This document shows positions 48,564 to 60,000 of a stretch of 64,000 nucleotides of DNA, piece by piece. Position 1 is the first letter of the stretch; every line of letters starts with the position of its first letter. The DNA comes from Prinsepia uniflora (taxonomy: Eukaryota; Streptophyta; Magnoliopsida; Rosales; Rosaceae), in contig CM064867.1 of NCBI GenBank assembly GCA_032719365.1, forward strand, positions 57,476,601 through 57,540,600. Reading direction: 5' to 3'. The position numbers and the translations under genes were made by a program. The notes below the pieces were generated by a model that saw only the letters and a list, made by a program, of their open reading frames with translations, did no database searches and was not told where the DNA came from.

Positions 48564-48701
48564 GACGTCTGGGACGTCAGACATCTGTGATGTCAAAGAT
48601 ATTGACCCGGAGAGACCCAGGGTAGCACGCGTCGCTTATTATACCGTGAGATATGACGTCTAGGACGTCAAGCGTCTGGGACAATAAGCATCTGGGATGC
48701 T
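48564..48701 (+). repeat. GTCTGGGAC micro-hairpin array, 5' LTR
   Basis: GACGTC-TGG-GACGTC (48564-48578), GACATC-TGT-GATGTC (48580-48594), GACGTC-TAG-GACGTC (48655-48669) and AGCATC-TGG-GATGCT (48687-48701), all perfect 6-bp stems. One unit between the last two is broken here (AGCGTCTGGGACAAT). Confidence 0.68.
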
Positions 48702-49077
48702 GGTGATGGTAATGTGGTAAATATAGATTAATGAACCTATGAAATGGCTTTTCGGTTGGATTTTTGTTTATGTGGTAAAAATGGATTATTGGTTATTGAA
48801 ATGGTATTTCGGGTCGGGGACCCTAAATGGTTTTGGATTTATGGATTTATGTTTATGGCTTTGGGCGGTGGCCCACATGGTTTTAATATGTCTGGATGTG
48901 GTATTCCACAGTTTTGGGCTGAGTTCCCACACTTGGTTTTGAGTTACGATTTTTGGGCTAAGGCCCTAATGGCTTGGTTGAACAAACTTTTTGGTTACTG
49001 GTTTTCGTGGCATGCATACGTTTTTATTGGAGGGCAGAAATGTCTTATAACTGTGTTTAATGAACTTAATGATTTTC

Positions 49078-49089
49078 GTCCACTCACAG
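49078..49089. repeat. Right arm of LTR-internal 12-bp inverted repeat
   Basis: GTCCACTCACAG, the reverse complement of 47750-47761. It is about 210 bp from the LTR end. Confidence 0.65.
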
Positions 49090-49302
49090 CTTTTATTGGT
49101 TTTAATGCCCTTCAGGTTGATCACGGATGCGACTGCAGCAGAGACTGGGACATTGCACACCTCCTCCATCGATCCTTGTGCACTCTGGAAGCCTCGTTTG
49201 GGCAGTAACTCTTGGTTATCCCTTGTTTGACACCCCTTGTTGGACGGGAGCAGGGGACATTCCACGGTAATCCCAGGGGGATTGGGATGGGTCCTGTCAA
49301 CT

Positions 49303-49320
49303 TGGTATCAGAGCAGAGTT
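49303..49320 (+). other. Primer-binding site of the plus-strand LARD
   Basis: TGGTATCAGAGCAGAGTT, three bases after the LTR terminal CA. The first 12 bases match the complement of plant initiator tRNA-Met. Confidence 0.88.
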
Positions 49321-52300
49321 GCTCTTTTGTGCGCGCAGGTCGAGGGTGTGATGTCTCTTTGGGCTGCAATTCGTTATCAACCTGATAGATAGTTTCTGGG
49401 TTTTAATCGCGGATATAGTGTGTTTGGCCTGATACGCCGTGCGTTAATGTGATTCGACCCAAGTGGGGTTGTATGTGATGAACTGGTAATGTGGGACCGT
49501 CGGTTCGGTCATGTGATATTGGATTGTTGTGCTGCTAGGTGCAGCTAGGTTCGGGGAACCTCATTTGAGTAATGGCCTAAAAATGTGAACCCTAGTGGTG
49601 ATTGCTAAGTTGAGGGATGTTGGTACATCGGAGTTAGCCGATGACCTTAGTGGTGGAACCTACGTTGAGTGGATGGTAGGTTTGGATTTGACGTCTATAC
49701 GATGTGTAGACCGCGGGGTCGGTCAGGTTGTAGATTTTATATTACGGAGAGCTGTTGGGTTCAGTGGAACCATAGGGTGTGATTGTGGAATCCTAGTATA
49801 TGATGGATTAAAAAGGTGAACCTTAATTGTGACTAGTGGATGAGAACTTGTGCTACTACGAGCGGCTGAGGTCATGGATGACCATGTGGATGACTCTAGT
49901 GAGTCTAGTCAGAACTATGGGATTCGACCCACAGGTACGGTTATAAGATAAAATATGGAATCCCGAGTTGGACCGGATATTAGTGTGATGTGTGGATACG
50001 GATCTCGATAGCAATGATTGTTAGTCGGTAGTCGTGTGGAGATGACTGGCTATCGAGGGTATTTAGTGTGGTTGCAGTACTTGAGAATCAGGGGGACGTT
50101 CAGGGAACGTTCATTATCCTGATTTGGATTGTCAGAATGGTGGTACCCATAGTTGTGGGGTGCGAGTAGAGTTCGGATCATCGTTCGGTATGAGCGGAGA
50201 TCCAGGGTTGTCCGATTTGCAAACGGTGTGCAAGTGTGGATGGTTGTATGTTGGTACTTTTGTGCCGATGCTAGTATGGATGCATGTGTGCTGATACTAA
50301 TGTTGTTGATAGTGTGTTGGAGCTGGTACTAGCGCTGGTGCTAGTGTCGGTGATTGTGATGACGATGAGCCACGAGTTGGGGCGTGACTCCGTCATGATG
50401 GACATATGTTCGGTATTTGAGATTTGGTAGTGGTTGAGTGATGGACTGGATGGGATCCAGTTGAGATTGTGATGTGTTGGGATCAGTCCCGACAGTGGTG
50501 AGATGACAAGTGATGAGTGGATAAAAAGGTACAATTGAGACTTGAGGAATCTTGTGATGACGTCCCCTACGTCATGAGAATTAGTGGATTTGGGGAGTTG
50601 TTGGAAACTCTGTGGTTGGTGTGATTGTATGTTTCTAATATCTCCAAAAAGGTCAAGGAAATGATTGGAATTGGAAAAGACGAGGAAAACCATTGGTGGT
50701 ATGGATGTGGGGATTTGTAATTGAGAACTTAGAAAACCGAGTGTTGAACCTGTAAAGGTTGGGATGTGCGAACGAAACAATAACGGATTGATTGTGGACA
50801 CGTAGTTGTCTAAGTGACTTGAGGAGGTAGGAAGTCCAGTGGTTGGACTTGACATCTCCTTGGGAGTATGTCAGTTCCCAACACGGTTGGAACCTTAGTT
50901 TCGAGGAGAGTTGTGATTGTGGGACGAGAGGAATGCTCGTTTCCGCATTAGCGATAGGTATTCGGGAGTCATTGGGGTTGACTTCTTATTTTCTGCCCTG
51001 GCAGACGTTGATTGTAGTTACCAGTACGTTGAGCTTGTATTGGTTGGTGGACCCCATGTGTGTTTTGGGGTCATCAGGAGGAGTTGCGTGTTTCGAAATT
51101 AGGTAAACGGGATTTCTCATTTTCTGCTTGGTGGCAGACGATGTTGGGTTACATGGCGTGGTGAGTGCAACGATTTTTGTTTGCATCCACGTAGGATGAG
51201 CAGTGGCGTCATTGTTTTGGATCATCCTTGGTTTTTCCTAGGTGGGATGGAAAGGATAGATACGAGGTAATTAGTGAGAACCCACAGTCGCAGTGTGTCT
51301 CGTCGTTGACTGAACTATTTAGTTGTGGGAGTTGGTTGTCGAACGTTGTGACAGTACACAAATTAGATGACGGTGTAAGACCCTATGGTTTGGAATCGAG
51401 TAGTTAACTGTGCGGATCCTAGGTGGAGCAGGATCGTAACGTTTATAGTCAGGGACGCGATGTCGAATCTGGGTCGTGATCTTGATGATCCAGATGTTTA
51501 TCACTCTTACTTTGGTATGTGAGTCGTAAATGACGGGACAGAACTTCTTTTCGAAGTGGAGCCCGTATGGTATAGTACTCGAGTGAGTAGGTTTCCGACG
51601 TGGTAGAATTTCGTCAACCTTAGATGTATGGATAGTGGGATTGGCTTCCCTATGAAGTCAATCAAATGTATTGAACTGGTAACCGATAGGTTCGGTTTTG
51701 GTGTGTCTTGGTAAATGTGAACGAGATTTCGGGTATTGGAATCGAATTTCTGGGAGACGATTCAGGATTCGATTTTGGAACTTGAAAATGGATTTCCGGA
51801 TTTGGGTACAGAATGATTATTCCAAATGCTAGCTTACGGAATAATGATTTCGGATTCAGATTTGGAAATGAATTAAAATGTGATGTCTAGGTTTGGATTC
51901 GGGATTTCTTACGAAATTGCGGATTCGGATTTGGAATTGGAACTAGATGATGGGTGGAGCTTCGATTTGTCTCATGCTGGATTGGGCAAATGTACTCCAT
52001 TATTGGAACGTGTTTGGCTATGACCTAGGTGGTTGTAGTCTGGTCGATGGGTTATACCCGAGGTGTGTCGGTGAGCGTGTTGGTAATCGGATTGGTTCCG
52101 ATGCCATTGGATTAGTCGTGGACCGGACATTACTATGCAATGGGTCATGGTATTTCCGATGAGCCTAATTACACACGAGTCGTGTGAAATGTCGGTAAGT
52201 GTATACTTACGTCAAGTAAGTTGGGAGATTGTGTAGCCACGAGTGAGTCTAGTGTCAGTTTTCGACTGACAACTGCCATGTGGTGACAGATTGTCGGGAT

Positions 52301-52620
52301 GTGTCTACATAGATTGTTGAGTGAGGTCGGATGACTCCCAATGGGAGTAGATACCAGGATAGATTGGTGAGTGAGAAAGGAACCGTCGAGTTGTTGCGTC
52401 AATGAAATGGTCGATTTGACAAGTGGTGTCAATTCGAAACGAGTGGTTTCCGTCATTCGACGGGGTCGAATGTAGTCAATGCGTTATGAGTACTAGTGGT
52501 ACGTTTGGGTGTAGTTTGTTCTGATTAGTTGGTGTACGGGTGAACACGTGTTGCGAGGTCGATTCCACTTTCCACGGGGTGTTTGTGGAATCAGGGTAGT
52601 AGAGTTCCGAGAACGAAACT

Positions 52621-52693
52621 AATTAAGGAGGGAAGAACGTTTGAGATTAGATCGGTTGGAATTTCGAGGACGAAATTAATTATGGAGGGAAGG
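52621..52693 (+). other. Duplicated polypurine-tract module
   Basis: AATTAAGGAGGGAAG (52621-52635) and AATTATGGAGGGAAGG (52678-52693) are 57 bp apart. The second directly precedes the 3' LTR and should be the functional PPT. The hairpin AATTTCG-AGGA-CGAAATT (52660-52677) sits just before it. Confidence 0.7.
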
Positions 52694-52694
52694 T

Positions 52695-55600
52695 TGTAAC
52701 GACCCATCCCGAATTCCGGGATTAGACTAGTGACTAATCTCGATTATTGGGATTGATCGGTGATTAGTAGGGTGAAAGCGGACAAAATGTGCAAAATGAC
52801 CGTTTTTCCCCTAGTCATGGGCAAAATGTTGACTTTTTGAACGGGCGGTCAAATGGACTTTGACCGATTACCGTGATGTAGTTCAGGACGTCACGAGTTC
52901 ATAGACAGGTGGCACGTTCGATTCCGACATTCGAGGAGGAAGTTGTGATGCTCGGAAGTCGAGGGGCATTTTGGTAATTTGGCGGAAAGGGGCCAAATAT
53001 TGACTTTTTGACCAGAAGGTCCGATGGACGAGGGCCAAGGACCGTTACGTAGGTCTCGTCGATACAAATCCGTAGACAGGCAGCATGCCGAAATCGGAGT
53101 TTCGACGACGAAGTTATGGTCACGGGAACGAACTCGATTAACCGAACTAGCCGAGACTTGGATTAAAATAATATTATAATAATAAAATCTGATTTCTTTA
53201 ATCAAATCAATCTGGACCCTTGGATGAGTGACAAGTGTCACTCATCCCCTACATTCCCTAAAATCTGGATCCTTGTTGGCCATTGGGTTATTTAATTAAT
53301 TTTCTCTCCTGAAATCCTCACCATTCATTTTAAACCACAGATTGAATCTGGGTCGTTGATCTCATCTCCTTCTCTCTTTAATTGGATCAGATCACTCACA
53401 CTCTCACATTTTCATTATCTCTCAACCCGTGAACACTCTCCCTCTTTGCACAAACACCTTACCACCTCTCCGCCTCAACCCACACACCAGACAACCCTCA
53501 GCCACCCCGAGACGCCAGCCACCACCCCACGGCCGCCCTGCACGGCTGGGAAACCTCCCAGACCCGAGAGGAACCAAGACAACCCGACACTGCCCAACCG
53601 TCCAAACCACCTCACCTAGACCCGAACCAACTTAGAGTTAAGACCACGAGAACCTTAGGATGACTCAGAACTACACTGGACAGCCCACGGCGGCGACACG
53701 GTGGCGGTAAGTTCAGAAACCCGAGAAGGCCCGATTTTCTTCCCTGCTTTGAAACGTTGATTTTTGACGTTAGGATTGTTTGTTTGCTTATGAGACATAC
53801 TTAGGGGACCTAGACGACCAGTTTGAACCAAGACTCGTGGCTGGAAGCTCGACGACTCGCCGGAGAAGACAACCTGAGTTCTCAGCTGGTTTTCCCGGCA
53901 GGTTTCAGGTAGCTTCTTGAACCTAAAAGCTAGATTTGAGTCCCCAGAACCATAGAGTAGGTTGTGACGAGTCCATAGGATCCAACCTCATCAAAAATGG
54001 TGGTCGGAAGCTTGAACTGTGATCGGGTCAAGCCGTGGGTCAATGACGACCCGGTTTTAGACCCGGTAACTGTAGCATGACGTCAGCACAGTTGACCAGA
54101 ATGTTGACCTGGCACGTGGGGGCGCGTGTAAGGTTTTTTGGGGAAACTTTCAACATGACTTTTAATCTATTCGATGTAACGAACATTTTGGGATTGGTTT
54201 CGTCTCGATCGGACATCGTCTAGATATTGTTCGGGACGTCCGAAGGTTTTAAATCGAGTTTAAAAATAGTTAAAAATTCGGGAAAATTACGGGACTTTAC
54301 TAGGATGTTAATGAAGAGGTTAGTGACCCTCTAATGTGATTTGGACAGGATTGGGAGTCCCGCTGATAGTGGTGTGGCCCGGGAAGGCATATGGCACACG
54401 TAGTGAGGCGTATCGTTAAACGGTCTGTGAGTGGACTTTGCTTTTATAAATTCTATGCATGCTTAACTGTATTATATGGATTATGATTGTGATTGTATGT
54501 TGTTGATTTGGATGTTGGTAAATTATTTGGTTTCACGTATTTCGAGGTGATTTACGTGCTTGCACGTAAAGCGAGGTTTTCCAGTTTTGCACGAATTTTC
54601 CATGTTTATGGTCTTGGATAAGATTTGATGAAATGATTTTAAAATTGGAAAGATAAACTCGGGCTTGAGGCCCACTTGTTTGGAAACCTCGGACTTGGAG
54701 TCCAATTGAGTTACGTAACCGGGTCAGGGGCCCAATTGCTTTATGAAATCGGGTCAGGGGTCCAGTTGTTTATGAAAACGGGCTAAGACCCATTTGAGTG
54801 ATATTATCGGGCCAGTGGCCCAGTTGATTTACGAATTAGGACCGTGGGCCCAGTGGTTTATAAAATCGGGTCGTGGGCCCAGTGGTTACAAAATCGGGCA
54901 TGAGGCCCAGTTGGGTTATAAATGTGATGTCGGGTCTGGGACCCTATGTTAATAAATGTGATTTCGGGTCTGGGACCCTATGTTTAATAAATGTGATTTC
55001 GGGTCAGGGACCCTAAATGGAATTGTGATGTTTTATGGAGATTTTGGGCAGGGCCCATTGTAATGTTGTGAAATGATTTAATAAAACTGTTTTCCATATA
55101 CCATCTGAATACAAGGATATATGATGGTCTCCTCCAGATGTCTGGGACACTGGGGAAGTCACGGTACATTGTTTGGGAGGGGTCATTGTACGGAGTTACT
55201 GGACCGTATAGTGACTCAGGAGCAGGATTGCTATGATTGACGTCTGGGACGTCAGACATCTGTGATGTCAAAGATATTGACCCGGAAAGACCCAGGGCAG
55301 CACGCGTCGCTTATTATACCGTGAGATATGATGTCTGGGACGTCAAGCGTCTGGGACGCTAAGCATCTGGGATGCTGGTGATGGTAATGTGGTAAATATG
55401 GATTAATGAACCTATGAAATGGCTTTTCGGTTGGATTTGTGTTTATGTGGTAAAAATGGATTATTGGTTATTGAAATGGTATTTCGGGTCGGGGACCCTA
55501 AATGGTTTTGGATTTATGGATTTATGTTTATGGCTTTGGGCGGTGGCCCACATGGTTGTAATATGTCTGGATGTGTTATTCCACAGTTTTGGGCTGAGTT

Positions 55601-55973
55601 CCCACACTTGGTTTTGAGTTATGATTTTTGGGCTAAGGCCCTAATGGCTTGGTTGAACAAACGTTTTGGTTACTGGTTTTCATGGCTTGCATAAGTTTTT
55701 ATTGGAGGGCATAAATGTCTTATAACTGTGTTTAATGAACTTAATGATTTTCGTCCACTCACAACTTTTATTGGTTTTAATGCCCTTCAGGTTGATCACG
55801 GATGCGACTGCAGTAGAGACTGGGACATTGCACGCCTCCTCCATCGATCCTTGCGCACTCTGGAAGCCCCGTTTGGGCAGTAACTCTTGGTTATACCTTG
55901 TCTGACACCCCTTGTTGGACAGGAGCCGGGCACATTCCACGGTAATCCCGGGGGATTGGGATGGGTCCTGTCA
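52695..55973 (+). mobile_element. 3' LTR of the plus-strand LARD
   Basis: 3,279 bp. Same landmarks as the 5' LTR: palindrome 53222-53247, donor-like GGTAAGT at 53706, 12-mers 54425-54436 and 55753-55764 (last base differs), hairpin triplet 55330-55376. A short GGCGACACGGTGGC insertion precedes the donor-like site. Confidence 0.92.
55330..55376 (+). repeat. Hairpin triplet with 16-nt period, 3' LTR
   Basis: GATGTCTGGGACGTC (55330-55344, one G-T pair), AGCGTCTGGGACGCT (55346-55360) and AGCATCTGGGATGCT (55362-55376). Starts are exactly 16 nt apart, loop TGG is constant, and stems covary. Confidence 0.7.
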
Positions 55974-55978
55974 CTTCA

Positions 55979-56046
55979 GTTGACTTGTTAGACGGGAGCA
56001 GGACCAGACACAATTATCAATGTTCCTCAGGGGACGGGTCCTGTCA
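55979..56046 (+). mobile_element. Host plus-strand LTR, terminal 68 bp
   Basis: GACGGGAGCAGGACC ... GACGGGTCCTGTCA, the LTR end. It is followed by TTAAG (56047-56051), the right target duplication matching 7485-7489. Confidence 0.85.
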
Positions 56047-57065
56047 TTAAGATAAGTATGAATCATATGAACCTTATGTGAGCTTTAGAACATTATATAC
56101 AACTTTGATCAGTGATTCATGAGTTCTTTGTTTAATTGATATACTTATGCCTTATAACTGCTTGTCATAGCTTTTAATGAACTCTAGAGTACTAGAACTT
56201 ATTCTATGTGATTTTCAAAGCTTTTATGTCAATAAATTCTCTGATTTTGGATATGATTAAGGCATTAGGGTTAACACCACAAATTCAACATCCATGTTCC
56301 CTAATTGTGCGCACAAGTTGCGACTCCCTTAGTTTTAACTATTTTGAGCCCACATTAAGCATTTCTTTTATCACCATGATTATCTAAACAATTGAGCTTA
56401 GTATCGACATATTTCACCCTTGTTTCAAGGTAATAAGGTTTGATTATGTATTGTTTGTGTTAAATCTTTTACATTTGTAAATTTCACACAAATAATGAAT
56501 TTGAGGCCCAACATGATGAAATTAGGCCTATGTTCGAAGGGATGGATTACTGACATCATTGCACTAATATTGGGAAGTTATGATACGTTTTGGGAGTCTA
56601 TTGAGTCTTGGAACGAATTTGAGCACCACTTATCATGTACTTTTCATGCCTCTAAACATAGCCCCATTACAACCTTCGTAAGGACCTTATGATCCTTATG
56701 ATGGTAAATTTTGATTAGTTGAGTCAATCACATGAGTAAGCTTATAGTTTTGGTTCATTTGTGCAAGTATGTTTAATTTTTATCTTGAGGTGCTTGTTTG
56801 AGATTTTGTAAAAATATTTTATTTCTATTATGTGAGCATTTTTCTCACATAATTTGAGTGCATTTATGAGTGCATATCCTTGTGACTTGATTCATACTTG
56901 TTTTATTCATGTTGAGATCCATTTAACCATATTTTCTCATTATCTTTCTTGTTGAAACATTTTGTTACCATGTATTAACTCTTGAATTCTATATGCTTAA
57001 CTGCTTTAAGTGAAAATCTTTTATGCCACGATAATCACGAAATTTTGAGACAAATGGTTAAGGGT
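56047..57065 (+). mobile_element. Athila-like internal region, 3' segment
   Basis: Host sequence resuming after the nested block. It is AT-rich and non-coding, with blocks such as CCCATTACAACCTTCGTAAG (about 56660) that resemble the 3' untranslated part of Athila-type elements. A 65-codon frame at 56495-56692 shows no known motif. TTACT (57066-57070) is the target of solo LTR C. Confidence 0.6.
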
Positions 57066-57070
57066 TTACT

Positions 57071-60000
57071 TGTAACAACCCGTCCCGAGAATTGGGATAA
57101 GTGGAGTGTTTAAGGTGTGATTAGTAAGGTTAATCAAGGGTTAGGTGGTCCCGAGGGGTCCGGGAACTTAGAATGACGATTTTGCCCCTGGGTCGGGCAG
57201 AAATGTTGACTTTTATTTCGGGTGGTCAAATGGGAATTGATCAGTGACCAGGACGTAGTTGAGGACGTTATGAATCCTTAGGCAGGTGGCACGCCCGATT
57301 CCGACATCCGAGGAGGAAGTTGTGATGTTCGGAAGATTGAGGGCATAACCGTAATTTGGAAAATTAGGGGGGAAACGTTGACTTTTTATACGAACGGGTT
57401 TTGGTAAGTTGACCTAAGACCGTTAGATAGATCTCGTCGTCCTGAGTTCGATGACAGGCGGCACGTATTCATCGGACGTACGAGGTGTGAGTTACGGGTC
57501 TAAAACGGTAAGGGTAAAATCGTAATTTGAACTTAAAATGAGGGGTATTTTGGTCTTTTGGTTGTCTGGGGATTTGTGCACAGAGAGGGAAGATAGAGGG
57601 TTGAGATTGAGCCACTTGGGAGAGGAGTTGAGGGATTGGTGACACGTGTAGGAGGTCTGGTTGGTTCTAGTGAGTGCACGGTCCAATTATTTGGGGTGCA
57701 ACCGTGCCGTGTGTGTTGTTCGACCCAGACAGAAACAGAGGGAGTAATTGAGAGGAATTGAGAGACGATGGTGAGTGTTAGTGGGTTTTTGGTAAGTGAG
57801 GAGTGATCAGAGGGTGGAAGAGTGAACTGGTGACTGTTTGGGGGAGAGAAATCGTGCAAGAACACGGTGGACGGGGCAGTCGGTTTTCAGAGAAACAGAG
57901 AGGACTTGGACGATTGTGGTGGTGGTGCGGCCGTGTGTTGGTGCAATTGGACTCGTGGAGGTGTCCAGAGGCTGGCGGTGGACGGGAGGAGCTATTGCCT
58001 CACGGCTGAGCTCACGACGACGCCTGGAAGCAGGTAAACTTCATACTTTTTTCTTCGTGCTCTGTTTTGCCGTCGCGTTTCAAGTTGAGAGTTGTAGCGT
58101 TAGGGGTTGAATCGAGGAGTCTAGTGAAGTCTAGGGGACTCAGTTGAGTCCTAGGTAGCTGCTGGTTGTGCTGCCGTGACGGAGGAATGAACGGCGGAGC
58201 CCAGACGACGGAGAGCACCCTATGTGCTCTGTTTTATCCATTTTGCTTAGTTTGAAAGTCGTGGATTTTGGGTGAGAGTCGACGGTCTTGGTGAGTTGGG
58301 TGAGGTTTAGGACAGTCCTAGGAAGCGTTTGGGTAGCCACCGTGACGGGGGAAGACCTGGGTGGCCGGAGAAGGAAACAGGGGACTGGTACAGGTTTTGT
58401 TCGAGCTCGAGTCGACAGGTTAGGGACAGTGTTGAGGTGTTTGAGTGAGGGAACTGGATTGCTTAGGATTGGACGAAGAGGATGGTGAAGAGAGGGAGGA
58501 AAATGGTGCAGGCACGGCGGTGAACCGCTCTCGCCGGTTCAAGCAGCAGGCACTGTGTCGAGCCCGGTTTACGCGAGGTTGACGGTGGCACTGTAGCTGG
58601 CGCGTGGGGCCACGCGCAGCCACTTTGGGCGGCGCGTGGGGGCGCGTGCGGCGGTTCTGGGAGAAATGGTCAACATGACTTTTGGTCTAGGAGTTGTTGT
58701 GAATTCAATGGAGTTGGTTTCGGGTTAATCGGAAGTCATTTGAGTATAGTTCCGTGAGGGTGAATGTGTAGGGTTCCGGGGTTTTAAGTCTTCGGTCCGG
58801 GGATTTTTGAGGGAATTTAGGTGAACCTTCGTAGACGTGTTAGTGACGTAATTTGACGGTGTTTGACAGGATCGGGATTTCCCGAGGAAGCCGAGGAACG
58901 GGCTGGACGTTCGGGACGCGAGTAGGGCTCAGTACTGTGAGTGGACCCCTTCTCTAAACTTGAACATGCATAACTGCTTTCTATAATGGTTTTATGGTTT
59001 TAATCATGATTTTATGTTTATCGAATATGTTTGGTTGGTTTTGCATTATTACACGTTTTTCGAGAAAAATACGGTTTTGGCACGCTTTTCGAGAAAAAGG
59101 TAAATTTGGAAATGTTTTCGGGATTTCAAGGGATTTTGGAACATGCTTTTGAGAATCAAGGTTTTGGTTTTGAAATCGAAATTGACCATTGGACTTTGGT
59201 GCAAAGTTGGAAAGTGGACTCCGGATTTGGGTTCGGAATGACGGTTCTGGATGCCGGAAGGGCATCGGACCAGTGATTTCGGATTCGGGTTTGGATGTGG
59301 ATTTGGTAAGTGGTTTTCAAATGATTTTGGGATTGGATTTGCTGGATCTGGATATTGGGTTTAAAGACCCGGATATATGTGACGGGGGACTGGCCGGATT
59401 GGGTTTAAAGACCCGGATTGAGTTTAAAGACTCGGGAGTTTAAAGACTCGGATATATATTGATTTTCCCCCGTAGGCCTTGAGTTTAAAGACTCGGGAGT
59501 TTAAAGACTCGGATATGATTAAGGCCTGGATTGAGTTTAAAGACTCGGGAGTTTAAAGACTCGGATAGATCCAGCAGGTTTGATCGGGAAAAAGATGATT
59601 TGGTGATTATGGTTTTGATACGGTTTCTGATACCCATGATATGGTTTCTTATGGTATTTTATAGTGTTTCTGTTTCTTATGATGTTTATAATGATTATTT
59701 TATAAATGTGTTTATAACTGCTGGTTATGCATGTGGTTTCAAAACGGAGGGTAAAACTCGGTTTTCTTATAAAATGGTTTTTGAACTTTTGTACTTTCTG
59801 GTCCACTCACATTTTCTGTTTTAAATTGCCCTCCAGGTTGTGGAGCGAGCGCGGGGTCTTGACGTCGAGGCAGAGTCTGAGGCATAGAAGTGACGTGAGG
59901 GTTCCCAGAGTAGAGTGAAAGCTTCTGCGTGCGTGTAGTTATCGGTTTTATTTGTATGTTCGTACTATGTTCTGTAAATGCTACTATTACTCCTGCGTTT

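Larger units (their letters stand above)
46032..49299 (+). mobile_element. 5' LTR of the plus-strand LARD
   Basis: 3,268 bp, TGTAACGACCCGTCCC to GGGATGGGTCCTGTCA. In order: W-box words (46160-46350), palindrome 46558-46583, CT-rich leader-like stretch (46690-46880), donor-like GGTAAG (47031), CTGTAGC box with TGACGTCA (about 47394), TGTAACGAACATTTTGG box (about 47499), 12-mer 47750-47761, hairpin words 47985-48370, GTCTGGGAC hairpins 48564-48701, and 12-mer 49078-49089. Confidence 0.92.
49300..52694 (+). mobile_element. Internal domain of the plus-strand LARD, non-coding
   Basis: 3,395 bp. Collinear, in opposite orientation, with the other internal domains (for example ACCCACAGTCGCAG near 51280 and CACCTAGG-type blocks). 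A stretch near 51720-51940 is rich in GGATTTGGAATTCGG words. Frames of 60-194 codons occur on both strands but none carries gag, RT or integrase motifs. It may hold packaging or replication signals rather than genes (inference). Confidence 0.82.
46032..55973 (+). mobile_element. Complete LARD-like element, plus strand
   Basis: 9,942 bp: 5' LTR 46032-49299, PBS 49303-49320, non-coding internal 49300-52694, PPT 52684-52693, 3' LTR 52695-55973. CTTCA duplications flank it (46027-46031 and 55974-55978). By eye the LTRs differ by about 8% near the start, 4% at 0.6-0.9 kb and under 2% near 2.7 kb. No gag or pol is present. The longest frame (194 codons, 50271-50855, antisense) is not conserved in the other elements. 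Confidence 0.93.

Noticed and set aside
47750..49089. The 12-bp inverted repeat as the TIRs of a captured DNA transposon
   Set aside because: No matching target duplications flank the arms, the module occurs in all LTR subfamilies at the same place, and there is no transposase.
46032..49299. Retrozyme or hammerhead-ribozyme element
   Set aside because: Retrozymes have LTRs of a few hundred bases with a hammerhead core; these LTRs exceed 3 kb and I see no such core.
50271..50855. 194-codon minus-strand frame in the plus-strand LARD internal domain
   Set aside because: It is antisense to the element, rich in Ser/Thr/Pro/His from repeat words, shows no known motif and is not kept open in the other internal domains.
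57803..58110. Gly/Arg/Val-rich frames in solo LTR C
   Set aside because: They overlap each other in different frames and have no counterpart in other LTRs.
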